From: Ambrosia x helenae
Lineage: Eukaryota; Streptophyta; Magnoliopsida; Asterales; Asteraceae
DNA length: 64,000 nucleotides
Direction: 5' to 3'
Assembly (NCBI GenBank): GCA_030844895.1
Contig: CM061232.1
Location: forward strand, 82,850,555-82,914,554
Shown here: positions 11,277-21,824 of the stretch, in pieces
How the letters are laid out: each line of letters begins with the position of its first letter
Numbering within the stretch: the first letter of the stretch is position 1
Translations under genes and position numbers: made by a program
The notes under the pieces: generated by a model
Database searches by the model: none
The model's input: only the letters and a program-made list of their open reading frames with translations
Told to the model about the DNA's origin: nothing

Positions 11277-11983
11277 TGTTAGGATCTGAGTTTGATTGTT
11301 TTGATTGTTTAAGTAATAAGAGTAATGAAAGAAGTGAATTATAAATGGAAAATTTAGCGGAATGATAAACTATAAATCAAAACAAGAGAATACATGTTTT
11401 TCAATCGAATGCTTTCATATATCAAATGATTACAACGATTGTACAAGTACTCCCCCCAGCCTGATCGCTCTGTGATTGTTTGTCTAAGAGAATGTTTTGA
11501 GTGATGAATAGAACAGTACATGCACTGTTCTATTTATAGACAATCTAACCCTCTGATGACCTAGGCTAACGTCACCTAAGACAGTGACGTCTAACAGAAT
11601 AACAACATAAAACATCTAATGATACAAATAACTGTTACATTGAAAACTCTGAAAGGCAAACAACTAATAGGAAACCTCTGATGGTCTTGAATCATCTGTT
11701 GGAGCCTAAGTGTTGTTGGCTCCAACAGACCTTTAGTCTTCAGTACTTTGATCAGCAGTTGTTCTTCATCAGACCTTTGATCAGCAGTTGTTCTCTAGCA
11801 GTTGTTATCTATCAGACCTTTGTAACAGCAGTTGTTCCAGTAGTTGTTAGGGTACAACAAATGTTAGGGTCAACAATCTTTTGGGAGAAGCAACTTGTAA
11901 ATGCTGTTATAATTAGGGATCATTTGTGTAGTATATTTTGGCTTTCCAGTCATCTGTTCTTCTCCAGGTCAGCAGACCCAACA
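11277..11983 (-). repeat. 5' LTR of the nested Sirevirus-like element
   Basis: It is 707 bp with TG/CA ends and pairs with 2778-3467. It should contain the promoter of the element. The extra ~17 bp near 11850 duplicates a local TGTTAGGGT word. Confidence 0.92.
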
Positions 11984-12195
11984 TCTAGTTTTAACCAACC
12001 ACAATCTTGAAACCAATCAAACCCTAGTTATAATAGGAATTTTGGAACACAGGGAAGTGCACATTATGTACAGGCACAAGCTCCACAAATCCAATATGTG
12101 CCTCAAATACAATATGTACAAATGCCTGCTCAACAACAGCAGAGACAACAACAAATGCCTTCCATTTCTGCTGGTCAACAACCTTTTAGGGTCAA
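11984..12195 (+). pseudogene. Copia gag copy 1, continuation after the nested element
   Basis: After the duplicated TCTAG the sequence continues the gag that stopped at 2777. It aligns with 13551-13750 (shared words GTACAGGCACAAGCTCCACA and CAATATGTGCCTCAAATACA), covering the Gln/Pro-rich tail after the zinc knuckle. Similarity is lost near 12195, where an LTR end of another copy begins. It is degenerate. Confidence 0.8.
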
Positions 12196-12321
12196 AGAGG
12201 ATTGACAAGCCAGTATAAACCTTAGTCTTACATCCTCTGAATGTTTTGGTTAAGCTGCTGAAATATAAGATCACAAAGTCCTGAAGAGTAAAGAATCAGA
12301 AGTTCTGAAGTTGATTCAACA
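12196..12321 (+). repeat. Truncated LTR 3' end of copia copy 2
   Basis: About 125 bp ending TTGATTCAACA, immediately followed by a tRNA-Met primer site. The LTR's 5' part is absent: the sequence joins directly to the gag tail of copy 1. The left boundary is approximate. Confidence 0.6.
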
Positions 12322-12323
12322 AT

Positions 12324-12335
12324 TGGTATCAGAGC
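12324..12335 (+). other. Primer-binding site (initiator tRNA-Met), copy 2
   Basis: TGGTATCAGAGC lies on the plus strand two bases after the LTR end, which sets the orientation of copy 2 as plus. Confidence 0.88.
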
Positions 12336-12465
12336 TCTGGTTCATCTGATCAAATATCAATCTAACAAATTGAGAATCAGAAATAGGCTCTTATTGATAT
12401 TCAATAAAGGATCCAGTTCACTTTTAAATATCCATCACTTTAAGAAACCATTGATCAATCAAATT

Positions 12466-14015
12466 TCTTAAAAATAGACCCTTATAATACTGGATCTACC
12501 AATAAACCTCCTATGCTAGTCGGAAATGAATACAATATCTGGCAAACGAGGTTGGCACACACTTTATCTCAAATAAATACTGGATGTTAGAGATCTGTCA
12601 TGTATAGACCCCATAAACCAGTAATAATAGATCCAGAAACTAAAGTAGAAAGACCAAAAGAACCAAAAGACTACACTGATGAAGATTTCCTAAAACTTGA
12701 GCTTAATGCTAAGGCATTCTCTATGTTGGCAATGGCTCTCCCAAAGGAAATATATACTGGGCTTTTACATTGTGAAAGTGCCAAAGAGCTATGTGATTGC
12801 CTAAAAGAACAGTTTGGGGGAACTGATGAGGTGATTGCCAACACCAGAGAAATTCTTGCTCAACAATATGAAACTTTTACTCATGTTAATGGAGAAACTT
12901 TGACACAACAGTTTGAAAGATTTTCTTCTTCAATATCCGAGTTAAAGTTGAATGGTCAGACCTACACAAACTCATCTATGTTGCATAGATTTTTAAGGTC
13001 TTTACCAGAAAAATGGAAAACTTACTCTATAGTCCTCGGATCTGGACAAGATTTTGATTCTCTATCACTCACAAAATTACATGGGAGATTAGTCACTTTT
13101 GAAAGAGAAATCAATCAAAAGAAAAAAGTTACAAAATAATGGTAAAACTGCTGATGACTATATTCCAGGTAGTACAACACTTTTGGGACAAGACTCACCA
13201 ACTTGTTCAAATGATTTTGGATCTTTTGATCACATTGACATAACTTCTGGGATCTCATCAGAAAGGTCATATCCACGTTATGACAATGAAGAAAACAGTC
13301 AAACTACTGATAACATGTGTTTTATTATGGATGATTTAAAAATTTTCAGTAGTGATGACTTAGAAGAAATTTACATACTGCACCAACTGGCCATGTTAAG
13401 TATTAAAACTAACAAATTTTACAAAAGGTCAGGAAGAAAATTTCCAGGACTGAACAGTTCAACAAAAGTTGGTTTTGACAAATCAAAACTGAGATGTCAT
13501 AAGTGTCAGAAGTTAGGACACTTTGCTAGAGAGTGTAGAAGCTCTAGCTATAACCAATCCCAGTATGGAAACCAAACTAACCCAGTTATAATAGGAATAT
13601 AGGGACTCAAGGAAGTGCTCATTTTGTACAGGCACAAGCTCCACAAATCCAATATGTGCCTCAAATACAATATGTACATATGCCTGTTCAACAACATAGC
13701 CAACAACAAATGCCTTCCAGTCCTGCTGCTCAACCTCCACAAACTCAACAACCTTCTCAACAAAGCTTATTTACTTCAGGTTATGTTGATTGGAGCAGTC
13801 TTCCATATGACACAACAGAATGCAGTACTGATGCAGACAACAAATTGTTTGACATCAATTGGGAAGAACCTGACAATGGTAGAAAGAATTTTGCCTTGAT
13901 GGCTTTTGAAGGATGCTCCTCTAATTCTGCCTTATCTCAGGTATCACAAGAATCTCTTTTGAAGCTTTGCTCAAAATCATACAAAGAATCTTTTGCTTTA
14001 ATAAGAGAAACAAAT
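12466..14015 (+). pseudogene. Copia gag, copy 2, degenerate and 3'-truncated
   Basis: Coding similarity to gag at 11107 starts near 12477 (DPYNTGSTNKPPM). A TAG replaces an expected Trp codon near 12591. The longest frame runs 12600-13139 and carries the gag helical domain. A length change in an A-rich run near 13125 shifts the frame, and the CCHC knuckle CHKCQKLGHFAREC follows near 13500. A later frame from 13656 carries a Gln/Pro-rich and then acidic region. At about 14015 it joins an oppositely oriented Gypsy fragment. Pol is missing. It is the same family as the split copy at 1977-12195. Confidence 0.82.
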
Positions 14016-15639
14016 GTGCAACAACTCCTCACACACTTCACATACCGCATATTGCACTGTCGACACCTCTTTTTTCTTCATACGGGCCAACTCTCTTTCC
14101 AATGTAGCAATTCGGTCTTTTGTATTAGCATCCAAATCGGGAAGAGATTTTGAAATGGGATGCTTTGTTCTTATATCCGCAGATTCTTCGGCTTTAGAAT
14201 TTTTACTCATTCGTTAAAAAAATCCCAATCTTCTTGTTCCGGGTTGGATAATAAAGTCCCATTGCTTGTGGACTTCAAATATTTCCTTTCCTCCTTGTTC
14301 AACGCATTTATAAAACTTTTGACCAATTCCATTAAATCAATCTTGTGATGTAGGCATTTTCGGATCTTCTCTTTGAAATGGTTGAAAGACTCATGATGAA
14401 GCTCACCCAGTAGTTGTTGAAAAGAATGGATTTCCAATCGAGCATCATCCGTCTTGGCAATGGGAATGTACTCATCCAAGAATGCTTGTTGCATCTCTTC
14501 CCAAGTGTAAATACTATGTACTACGTGAAGGCAAAGTAAGAAATCAATGTTTTGCCTTATCTTTGAGAGAAAAAGGGAACAATCTCAACCAAACTTCATC
14601 TTGGGAGAAATTGTGACCCCCAATAGTGCTACAAATGCCGAGAACTCGGAAAGATGACCATATGGATCTTCGGTGGCTATCCCATGAAAATGAGGAAGAA
14701 TGTTGATGTAGTTTGGCTAACAATCAAAAGATCTTCTTCCCCGAGGTGGTGGAACAATTGGTGACTCATTCTCGGAATTAACAACCTAAATCGACCATTA
14801 ACCCCTAGCATCAGAGCTTGAGGCCTTCTTTGTGGAGCATTGACCTCTTCATTTCTTGGTTGTCTTCTCTCATGATATCTTCTCTCCGCCCGACCCACAT
14901 AATTCTCACCCCAGTTTTGGTTACTGTTGTGATTCTGGTGTCCTCTTGGGTTTTTCCTTGGTTGATGATGGTTGAAGACATGATTATAATACCCTTCATT
15001 ACCAAAAGTTTGGTCCACACCTACATTGGAATAGTGATCACTTTGGTATTTTTCTTCATCTCCGAGACTATCATCACCATTGCTATAACCCCAACCTTCG
15101 TCTTCCTCAATGTAATCCCTTTCCGAATACTCATCTTCCCCCGAGCGATAAGTATCCTCAGTAACCTGGTCCAATGATTGATAACCTGGTACACTAAATG
15201 GGTTGTCATCATTGATGTTTGCCCTCAATTCCTCAAGGTTACCAATATGCTCATCATATCCGGCTCCATTGTATTGGTTCACATGGTCAAATGCGGGATT
15301 GCCGCGATTGATTATGGGAGGATGTTGGTTGAAATTTCGGTTGTTGAGGTTTTGGTAAGGAATTTGTTGATGAGGTGGATGTTGTGGTGGTTGTTGGTTT
15401 CGGTTTAGATGTGGTGGAGTGGGTGGTCTTCGGCTTCCACCCGAACGGTTATTTTGGTTTGGGTTTTCCATTTGGACGGTTCCAAAGGAAAAGTTTTGAT
15501 TTGGAAGTGGTGATTGGAGTGTAGGTGAGTTAGAAGGAATCGACTCCTCTAACTGGTATTGTCGGTTTCTTCTTGCTACTCTCAAAATTTCCGGTTCAAA
15601 CACTAAAGGAGATGTCCTCCCCGAATGTCTTGTACGCAT
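14016..15639 (-). pseudogene. Athila/Tat-type Gypsy gag, truncated
   Basis: The first part (15639-14677) begins MRTRHSGRTSP, is rich in Asn/Pro/Gln and precedes the gag core. The next part (14494-14207) holds the retrotransposon gag core (HHKIDLMELVKSFINAL) and then RIATLERELARMKKKEV leading to the start of a zinc knuckle (CEVCEEL). Frame changes and an internal gap separate the parts. The remaining gag and all pol are missing because the element is cut at about 14016 against copia gag. Assignment rests on gag style plus the tRNA-Asp-type primer site upstream. Confidence 0.75.
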
Positions 15640-15774
15640 GTACTACCTGTAAACTGCACAAATAACACACCCCGCGTAACAAGGGGAAAAAATAGAGAGT
15701 ACAATGAAACCAAACAAACAATTAAATAGATTATCACAAAATCAACTAATCACTAAACACCAAGCGCACGAACT

Positions 15775-15791
15775 CCCTGGCAACGGCGCCA
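15775..15791 (-). other. Primer-binding site (tRNA-Asp type), Gypsy element
   Basis: The minus strand reads TGGCGCCGTTGCCAGGG, the typical Athila/Tat Gypsy primer site. It lies 5 bp from the LTR end. Confidence 0.85.
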
Positions 15792-15796
15792 AAATT

Positions 15797-17055
15797 TGAT
15801 CGGATGTCGCCAGTCCGGTCAAAGATAGTATTTATGTGTCCTATATTACGTCAACTAATGTAGTAGTGGCAACAAAGGGTGTCGAACCACGAAGAGTTTG
15901 TGGTCGGTGAAATAGGCTTTAGTTGATTAAAACGATGTCATTTATGAAGTTTAGTCAATTATGAAGTTGCATGTTTTTGTTCATTTAAGAAATTTGGTTG
16001 AAAGGATTTTGATTATTTTAGTAAAATTTGAAATTGAATTATAATAAAAATAGTGGAAAACAAATTGGATTGTAAACAATTATAAAATGAAAAGGTTACA
16101 CCCGACTCACAAGCAAGAAACGGGTCCAATCACAATTGGGTAATGATTAAAGTTGTAAAAATCACTAATGGGGTCCTATATACTTTATCACTCAAGAGCA
16201 TTCAAACCCTAAATTAAAATTGAGCATATAAACGAATTCATTTCATGATGTTATTAGTGCTAGAAGGAATTAACTACCATGAATCCAAAACAAGATTAAA
16301 GCTTCAATTAAAATTGTTCAAATGATTAAATACAATGAAAATGGAAAAATACTCAAATTGTTCAAGAACCCTAATTTTCTTACAAGTTACATCGGGTGAA
16401 CCTCAAGGAATTTAGCCTCTTATGGTGATGGTTGAAATATGCATGATTGAAATGAAAGCCATCTTCTATTCTTCACAATTGATATCTTGAAAAATATGAT
16501 TATGTATGAACTTGGAGATTTTTGGTGTAGAACTTTAAAAAAGATGTAAGATATGATTTCTTTTGATGATTTTGCTTCATAATATAAATCTCCTCATGTT
16601 GTAACTCCCCTCAAAGAATCCCATATTTTTCTCCCCCGTTGTTAATTCCTGATTTCCTAGTCAAAGCATCTTTTTTGGGCATTAAATCTTCAATAATTGT
16701 GACTTTGATGCAGCGGCTGTTAAAGACGGCGAGACTGCTGTCAGAGACTGCAACGGCGTCAGAGACGGCGGGTCTCAGATGGCCATTTTACTCTTTGCTT
16801 CATCTTCCACCGTCGGTGACGGTGGGTCTACAGTCAGCAACGGCCAGAACTTGTCAACCTTCATTTTTCTTGGCTTTCTTTCTTTCGATGATTCCCTTTT
16901 TTGATCCTCCATTTCCTGAATCATGTAACTTCCGTTCCATAAGCAATTTTACCCTGAAACACACAAATCTATTAAAGTGTTGTATCCCGCCTCATATAAT
17001 TATGTAAAAACACAATTTTAAACTCAATAAAGGCGGGGTTTTCAACCACGCATCA
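15797..17055 (-). repeat. 5' LTR of the Athila/Tat-type element
   Basis: On the minus strand it starts TGATGCGTGGTTG at 17055 and ends CATCCGATCA at 15797, so the ends are inverted TGAT/ATCA. It is 1259 bp and AT-rich with no coding region. The outer end is chosen by the TGAT/ATCA symmetry; no second LTR exists in the window to confirm it. Confidence 0.65.
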
Positions 17056-17621
17056 GTGCTTGTAGGAAAAGTAACCCGAATTTGTCAAGTATCACAGACA
17101 GGTTGACAACATGGTTTACATAAAACATTAACGTTTCGGTGTAACTTATGTTTAAATATCTTATAAAAATTATAAAAATGACATAATATGTTATTTTGAT
17201 TCACATTTCAATGTAACTTTTGTTCAAATAACTAATTATAATTATAAATGTGATAAAAAAACAACCTGTTCACATTAATGGTTTTTTTGTAAAAACATAG
17301 TAATGTAGGACCGATTTGGAATGATCCGGATATCACGGGTTTGTGCAAAACACGAATGTTGAATCCTCGTGTTTCGGTTTTGTAACAAAGATATTATCAA
17401 ACACACACAAAAGAGTTGTCGGATTATGGTTAAATGGTTATTCAATTAATAAACAGAGTGCGAGTGCTTACAAAACGAATCAGACCATCAAACACCTCTA
17501 AACCTCGCAAAATTGACAGCTAATGATTAGGGCAATCAAGTTTGGGTTTTATAGTTGTTGTCGTTCGCGCTATGCCCTAGGGGCGAATGGTTTGCATGGG
17601 CGAGTGGGAGGGGCGAGTAGG
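17056..17621. other. Non-coding spacer, insertion site of the 15.3 kb element
   Basis: No gene is visible. The last 50 bp contain GGGCGAATGG and GGGCGAGTGG words resembling those in LTRs of this window, so the target was probably itself retroelement DNA. The final GTAGG (17617-17621) is the target-site duplication of the element that follows. Confidence 0.6.
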
Positions 17622-18157
17622 TGTGAGCGTTGGATTTTAGCTAAAACAGGATTATACGATCATACAAGTCACAAAACCAGGTGCGGAAACCCTAGTTCTG
17701 AACAAATTGATAAAACACAAATCACAACACAATCAAGATCATTTTCAATATCATTTCATAGATTAACTTCATTCAAAAAGCATTTACAATCAGTTTATGT
17801 TAATCTAGAACACACACACTATTTCTCAAAAACACCTCTGAACCTGATCTGAACCTGGACACAAATGACAACTCTCATACATTATCAAAAACACAAAAAC
17901 TATATATAGGCACTGCACATTCGCCCGTTTCATCTGGTCGAATGTGAGTGATTTCCACATTCGCCCATTCCAAATGGTCGAATGTGTCTTCATGATCTCG
18001 TCCAGTCTTCCTTCGCCCACTTCAAATCTTCCTTCGCCCAGTCTATTCTACATTCGCCCATACTTATCTACATTCGCCCCATTCTATACACCTTCGGCCA
18101 AGCTTTAACATATGTTAATATTGTATATCCAATCCTTAGTCGCAAAACGCATCAACA
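17622..18157 (-). repeat. 3' LTR of the 15.3 kb element
   Basis: 536 bp with TGTTGATGCG...AACGCTCACA ends on the minus strand. It contains hairpin-forming pairs CACATTCGCCC/GGTCGAATGTG (17905-17945 and 17956-17988) and a TATATATA box on the minus strand at 17901-17908. Confidence 0.95.
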
Positions 18158-18170
18158 AACTCCCCCTCGA
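18158..18170 (-). other. Polypurine tract adjoining the 3' LTR
   Basis: The minus strand reads TCGAGGGGGAGTT directly before the LTR. The stop codon of the preceding ORF (18171-18173) abuts it. Very similar tracts occur at 22283-22294 and 24015-24027. Confidence 0.88.
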
Positions 18171-21100
18171 CTATTGATTGGATAGTTTTCTCTGTTGGTC
18201 CATCGTTTTGTTCATCAACTTGATTCTGAGCTGCTTCTTCTGCTCAGTAGTCATTGGCGGCTCAAATGTTTTCTTCACAGGCTTAGACACATTGGCCATC
18301 TTCACTGTCTTGCCAAGTTTACCCTCCAAGTTGCTTCCTGCATTTATATCATACGCAAAACAAACTCCAACAACTTGCGTATACTTTCTCGCTTGAGCAA
18401 AGTCATTAGGTTCATAGTAGATTGGATTGTAGAACAACATGATGATGTCTTCAAATGTGCAATTAATCAACCACATAGGATCAAATACATGAACATGCTT
18501 GTATTTATCCTTTCCATCTCTCAACACGATCACCGCTTCTGCCTTTCTCCAATCATAATACCAAAAGATGAAATCAGCACTGAAATGCTGTGGCATCGGC
18601 ATCAACGGTATCTTCCTCATCACATTAGGTGCTTTATAAATCAAAGTAACACGCTTCATATTGGTTTGTGGATCAATATCCCTATGCACTTTTCTTCTGG
18701 GATATTGAGGCTTGAACCTGTTCCATCTCGTACGACTTTCCCAAACCAATTTATCAGCACACCAACCGACATGTGATCCATTTACTTCGGCACCTGACAT
18801 TGGGAATCTGCATAAGTCTCTAACCGCCCAGTACGGTAGAGTAAGCAAGTCACAGAATCTGTTGAAGTACAGAATTCCGGTTTCCCATTTTGCAGCAATA
18901 CATTTCAGCCTGCCTAAGTAAGTCCACCCGAGAGCTCTGCCTTTGAACTTGGCATTATGAAATCGATAAAAGTTACCTTGAGCTTCAGGCTTTGGTCGGT
19001 TCTCATCCATTTCCTTCAATTTCTTCATATAATTCTTCAACTCATCAGACTGGTTAGAAGAATCTTTCTTTTCAGTACCAAATACCTTCTCAACAAACTC
19101 TTCACTCCTTTTCTTAGCTTTCTGTTTCGCTGACTTATTTGGTATCTCAGTGAAGTCAGGAAATACTTCATTTTCATCATCTTGTCTGAAATATTGGGGA
19201 AACTCTTCATGAGTTATATCTTCTACCTCCACTTCATTGTTTTCTGGAGTCTGCACATCATCTGAATGACTTCCCATATCCTTTTCAGGAATATCAGGAA
19301 TCGATTCATCCATCATAAACTCCTCAAACGTTTTCCCTACCCTCTGTGCAAGACCATCTAAAATTTCTTTTGCCACAGATGCAGGTAATTCCCCTTCTTC
19401 AAGATCTGGATCTTCATATTCCAACTCATATCTTAAGTCATCAGTCTGGAATATTTCAGCGAAGCATCCTGTGAACTCAATGGTCCACTCTCTCTTTTCC
19501 AACATATTCTTATACAGTTGTTTAGCATCATCAGACAAAGATCTCACCTTCTCGTTCCAGAAAATACTTTCATCCGAATCAACATTCTCTCCTTTCTTCT
19601 TGGAACTTGATTCTCCAGTATCTTTCTTCTTCGGTGTTCTCTTCTCATAAGTGAATCTAGAAGTATCATCTCCTCCATCATGATCACTTCCACTGCTAAA
19701 CTCATCACCTTGCTTTTTCCCAGCACCTTCAGCATCATCATCATCATCATTGTTGTCATCATCATCATCATTATCATCATCGCTTTTATCCGATCCATCA
19801 TCATCCTCATCATCATCTTCTTCTTTCTCAGATTCAGAATACTCATAATCGACTTTTTGTTCATCTTCTTCTTCATCTTCTTCACCCTCTTTCAACTGGG
19901 GTGCCCTGCTATAAAGCTCTTCAATCAAATTACCAAGGCGTTTGTTTTCCTTCTTTAGTTCTTTGTTGTCAGCCTTAATCAATTTGATTTTGCTCTTGTT
20001 TCTTTCACATTTTCTTTCAAGCTTCTCATTCTTTGCTTCAATCATTTTAATCTTATCATTTATATCATCCTGATTAGATTTTGAAGCAACCACAATCTGA
20101 AGCATTTTCTCCTCATTCTGCTTGAACTTAGCAATCTCAGCTTGTTGAGCAACCAACATCTTCATCATGTCTTCCATCTTCTTATTTACTTGCTTCATGA
20201 CATCGTCATCCACAGTTACTTTCTTCGACTTTGATTTGGATGACTCAACCTCAATAACTTTCTCCTTCTGAGGCTTTCTAAACATATCGAGCACTTTATC
20301 CATATCGATATTGAATTGATCTATTGGTAAAGTCTCTGCCTCTTTCGCTTTCTTCTGCTTCTTGGCAACAGGTGAAGATAGCTTAGATGGTGTACCAGCA
20401 TCAGGTAATCTCTTTCCTTTCAACAACTGAGCTAACTCTTTCTCCCTCAGTTCTTTTACACTTGACTTCTTGGCCATAGTCTTTTGCTTCTTTGTCTTTC
20501 TGGGCAAATTCACCACTACAGTATCTCCAACACTCAGTTCAGCTAGGTCAACACCTAGTCCCTCATCTTCAACTGATTTCTTTCTTCTCTCAGCTTCTTC
20601 TATCGACTGATTCAAGGATTCAGACTCACCAACCATAGTGGCCTTACGTTTGGTGGTCCTCACATTCTCATCATCAGAATCCCACTGCTCATCAACCTCA
20701 GTCTCTTCTGAATCTACCGACTCTTCATCCACCAAACCCGATCCTTTCTTCGCCGTCGATTTCTTTCTAGCCACTTGTTGCTTAGTGCTTCCCTGATCCA
20801 CAGCCTTTCCCTTGCCCTTCCCTTTGGCTCCAGGATTGACTACTTGCCGTTTCCGCTTAGTGCTTGAATCAACATACACTAAGGGATCATCGTTGTCCGA
20901 GTCACTATCATCATGTCTTGCTTTGTTCTTGCCAGGATCAGTGTAATCCGGACGAGCCAAAGCACCAAATAATCTCCTGTTAGGTGGCTTCTCACTATCA
21001 GGCACACCTTTGTAACCCTTCATCCTCATCAAAGTTCTGATGTTCATATGATCTTGACCTAGGATCATAGTCGGATCCTTTTTCAACATGGGATACTTAT

Positions 21101-21824
21101 AGTCAAAGATCATCATCAGAAATCTCGGATACAACATAAACTTCTTATTCTTCATTCCCTTCAGCATCTCCAGCATATGATCAAGAATCATCCCAGAAAC
21201 ATTAAATGGTTTGTTGAGTGTCAACGCAACCATTAATGAACTCAAACTCCTTCTCATGACGTCATAACCACCACTCACACATCCAAAAACATGAATAAGA
21301 ACATGTGCAAAATACTTGTACTGCACTCCCAGTTTCCCCTTATACATAGATCCGTCAGTGATTGGACCTTTGTATTTCATTCGTAAGAAACACGCCTTCT
21401 GTTCTGTCCATGATAACTCCCTGGGATCTTCACTATCTTCAGACTTAATCTGTAACGCCTCCCGAATATCAGCTTCAGTCAAGAACATATCCATCTCCTG
21501 AATCTTGCTCTTGATGATCGTCTGATTCTCCCAGTAGTCATACTTCGCATTCTGGTAAAAATCTTCAATGATGTCTTTGTATATGATGGTTGGTGTGGCT
21601 AAAGCATGAACAATCCTGCTCCTCTTCAGAAATTCTATAATCCCGGTAAACTCCGTGTTTTTCTCAACATCTCCGAGATAAGCGCAACAGTTGTGCGATC
21701 TTTCAAACGGCCAACTGCTCGGAACAGACGTTTCAGCTTCTAGCGCTGGATCTGGAACTGTAATCTCTGCTGGAGTTTCCACATTGACTGCTGGTGCTTC
21801 AACGTTCTCAGGTTGATCAGCCAT
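18171..21824 (-). CDS. Extra (env-position) ORF of the Sirevirus-type element, 1217 aa
   Basis: The function is not known. It sits where Sireviruses carry an envelope-like or additional ORF. The first ATG is at 21824 (MADQPENVEAPAVNVETP). Roughly the first 300 residues look globular (LKRSRIVHALATPTIIYKDI), resembling domains annotated as putative plant transposon proteins. Basic patches follow (KRKRQVV, KGKGKGKAV), then a long coiled coil at about residues 565-645, an Asp/Glu-rich run at about 645-715, and a more ordered C-terminal region with several Trp/Tyr/Cys. I see no signal peptide and no hydrophobic segment long enough for a membrane anchor, so a nuclear or nucleic-acid role fits better than an envelope. 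TGTGCAG lies directly before the ATG, like a 3' splice site. The frame is fully open. Confidence 0.85.
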   Translation of the reverse strand: MADQPENVEAPAVNVETPAEITVPDPALEAETSVPSSWPFERSHNCCAYLGDVEKNTEFTGIIEFLKRSRIVHALATPTIIYKDIIEDFYQNAKYDYWENQTIIKSKIQEMDMFLTEADIREALQIKSEDSEDPRELSWTEQKACFLRMKYKGPITDGSMYKGKLGVQYKYFAHVLIHVFGCVSGGYDVMRRSLSSLMVALTLNKPFNVSGMILDHMLEMLKGMKNKKFMLYPRFLMMIFDYKYPMLKKDPTMILGQDHMNIRTLMRMKGYKGVPDSEKPPNRRLFGALARPDYTDPGKNKARHDDSDSDNDDPLVYVDSSTKRKRQVVNPGAKGKGKGKAVDQGSTKQQVARKKSTAKKGSGLVDEESVDSEETEVDEQWDSDDENVRTTKRKATMVGESESLNQSIEEAERRKKSVEDEGLGVDLAELSVGDTVVVNLPRKTKKQKTMAKKSSVKELREKELAQLLKGKRLPDAGTPSKLSSPVAKKQKKAKEAETLPIDQFNIDMDKVLDMFRKPQKEKVIEVESSKSKSKKVTVDDDVMKQVNKKMEDMMKMLVAQQAEIAKFKQNEEKMLQIVVASKSNQDDINDKIKMIEAKNEKLERKCERNKSKIKLIKADNKELKKENKRLGNLIEELYSRAPQLKEGEEDEEEDEQKVDYEYSESEKEEDDDEDDDGSDKSDDDNDDDDDNNDDDDDAEGAGKKQGDEFSSGSDHDGGDDTSRFTYEKRTPKKKDTGESSSKKKGENVDSDESIFWNEKVRSLSDDAKQLYKNMLEKREWTIEFTGCFAEIFQTDDLRYELEYEDPDLEEGELPASVAKEILDGLAQRVGKTFEEFMMDESIPDIPEKDMGSHSDDVQTPENNEVEVEDITHEEFPQYFRQDDENEVFPDFTEIPNKSAKQKAKKRSEEFVEKVFGTEKKDSSNQSDELKNYMKKLKEMDENRPKPEAQGNFYRFHNAKFKGRALGWTYLGRLKCIAAKWETGILYFNRFCDLLTLPYWAVRDLCRFPMSGAEVNGSHVGWCADKLVWESRTRWNRFKPQYPRRKVHRDIDPQTNMKRVTLIYKAPNVMRKIPLMPMPQHFSADFIFWYYDWRKAEAVIVLRDGKDKYKHVHVFDPMWLINCTFEDIIMLFYNPIYYEPNDFAQARKYTQVVGVCFAYDINAGSNLEGKLGKTVKMANVSKPVKKTFEPPMTTEQKKQLRIKLMNKTMDQQRKLSNQ

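Larger units (their letters stand above)
2778..11983 (-). mobile_element. Sirevirus-like copia element, non-autonomous, inserted in gag copy 1
   Basis: Two direct LTRs (2778-3467 and 11277-11983) bound the element. The 5-bp flanks are TCTAG at 2773-2777 and again at 11984-11988, a perfect target duplication. On the minus strand the order is 5' LTR, initiator tRNA-Met primer site (11263-11274), gag, protease, integrase, purine tract, 3' LTR. Reverse transcriptase and RNase H are absent: coding similarity stops at 4253, soon after integrase. Gag is long and split by foreign DNA (7420-9754). The extended gag with extra zinc knuckles and a coiled coil resembles Sireviruses. By eye the LTRs differ at roughly two dozen sites plus a 17-bp length difference, so it is clearly older than the element at 17622-32946. 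Confidence 0.9.

Noticed and set aside
18171..21824. Calling the extra ORF a true envelope protein
   Set aside because: No signal peptide, no convincing membrane-spanning segment and no fusion-peptide-like stretch were seen; only its position resembles an env gene.
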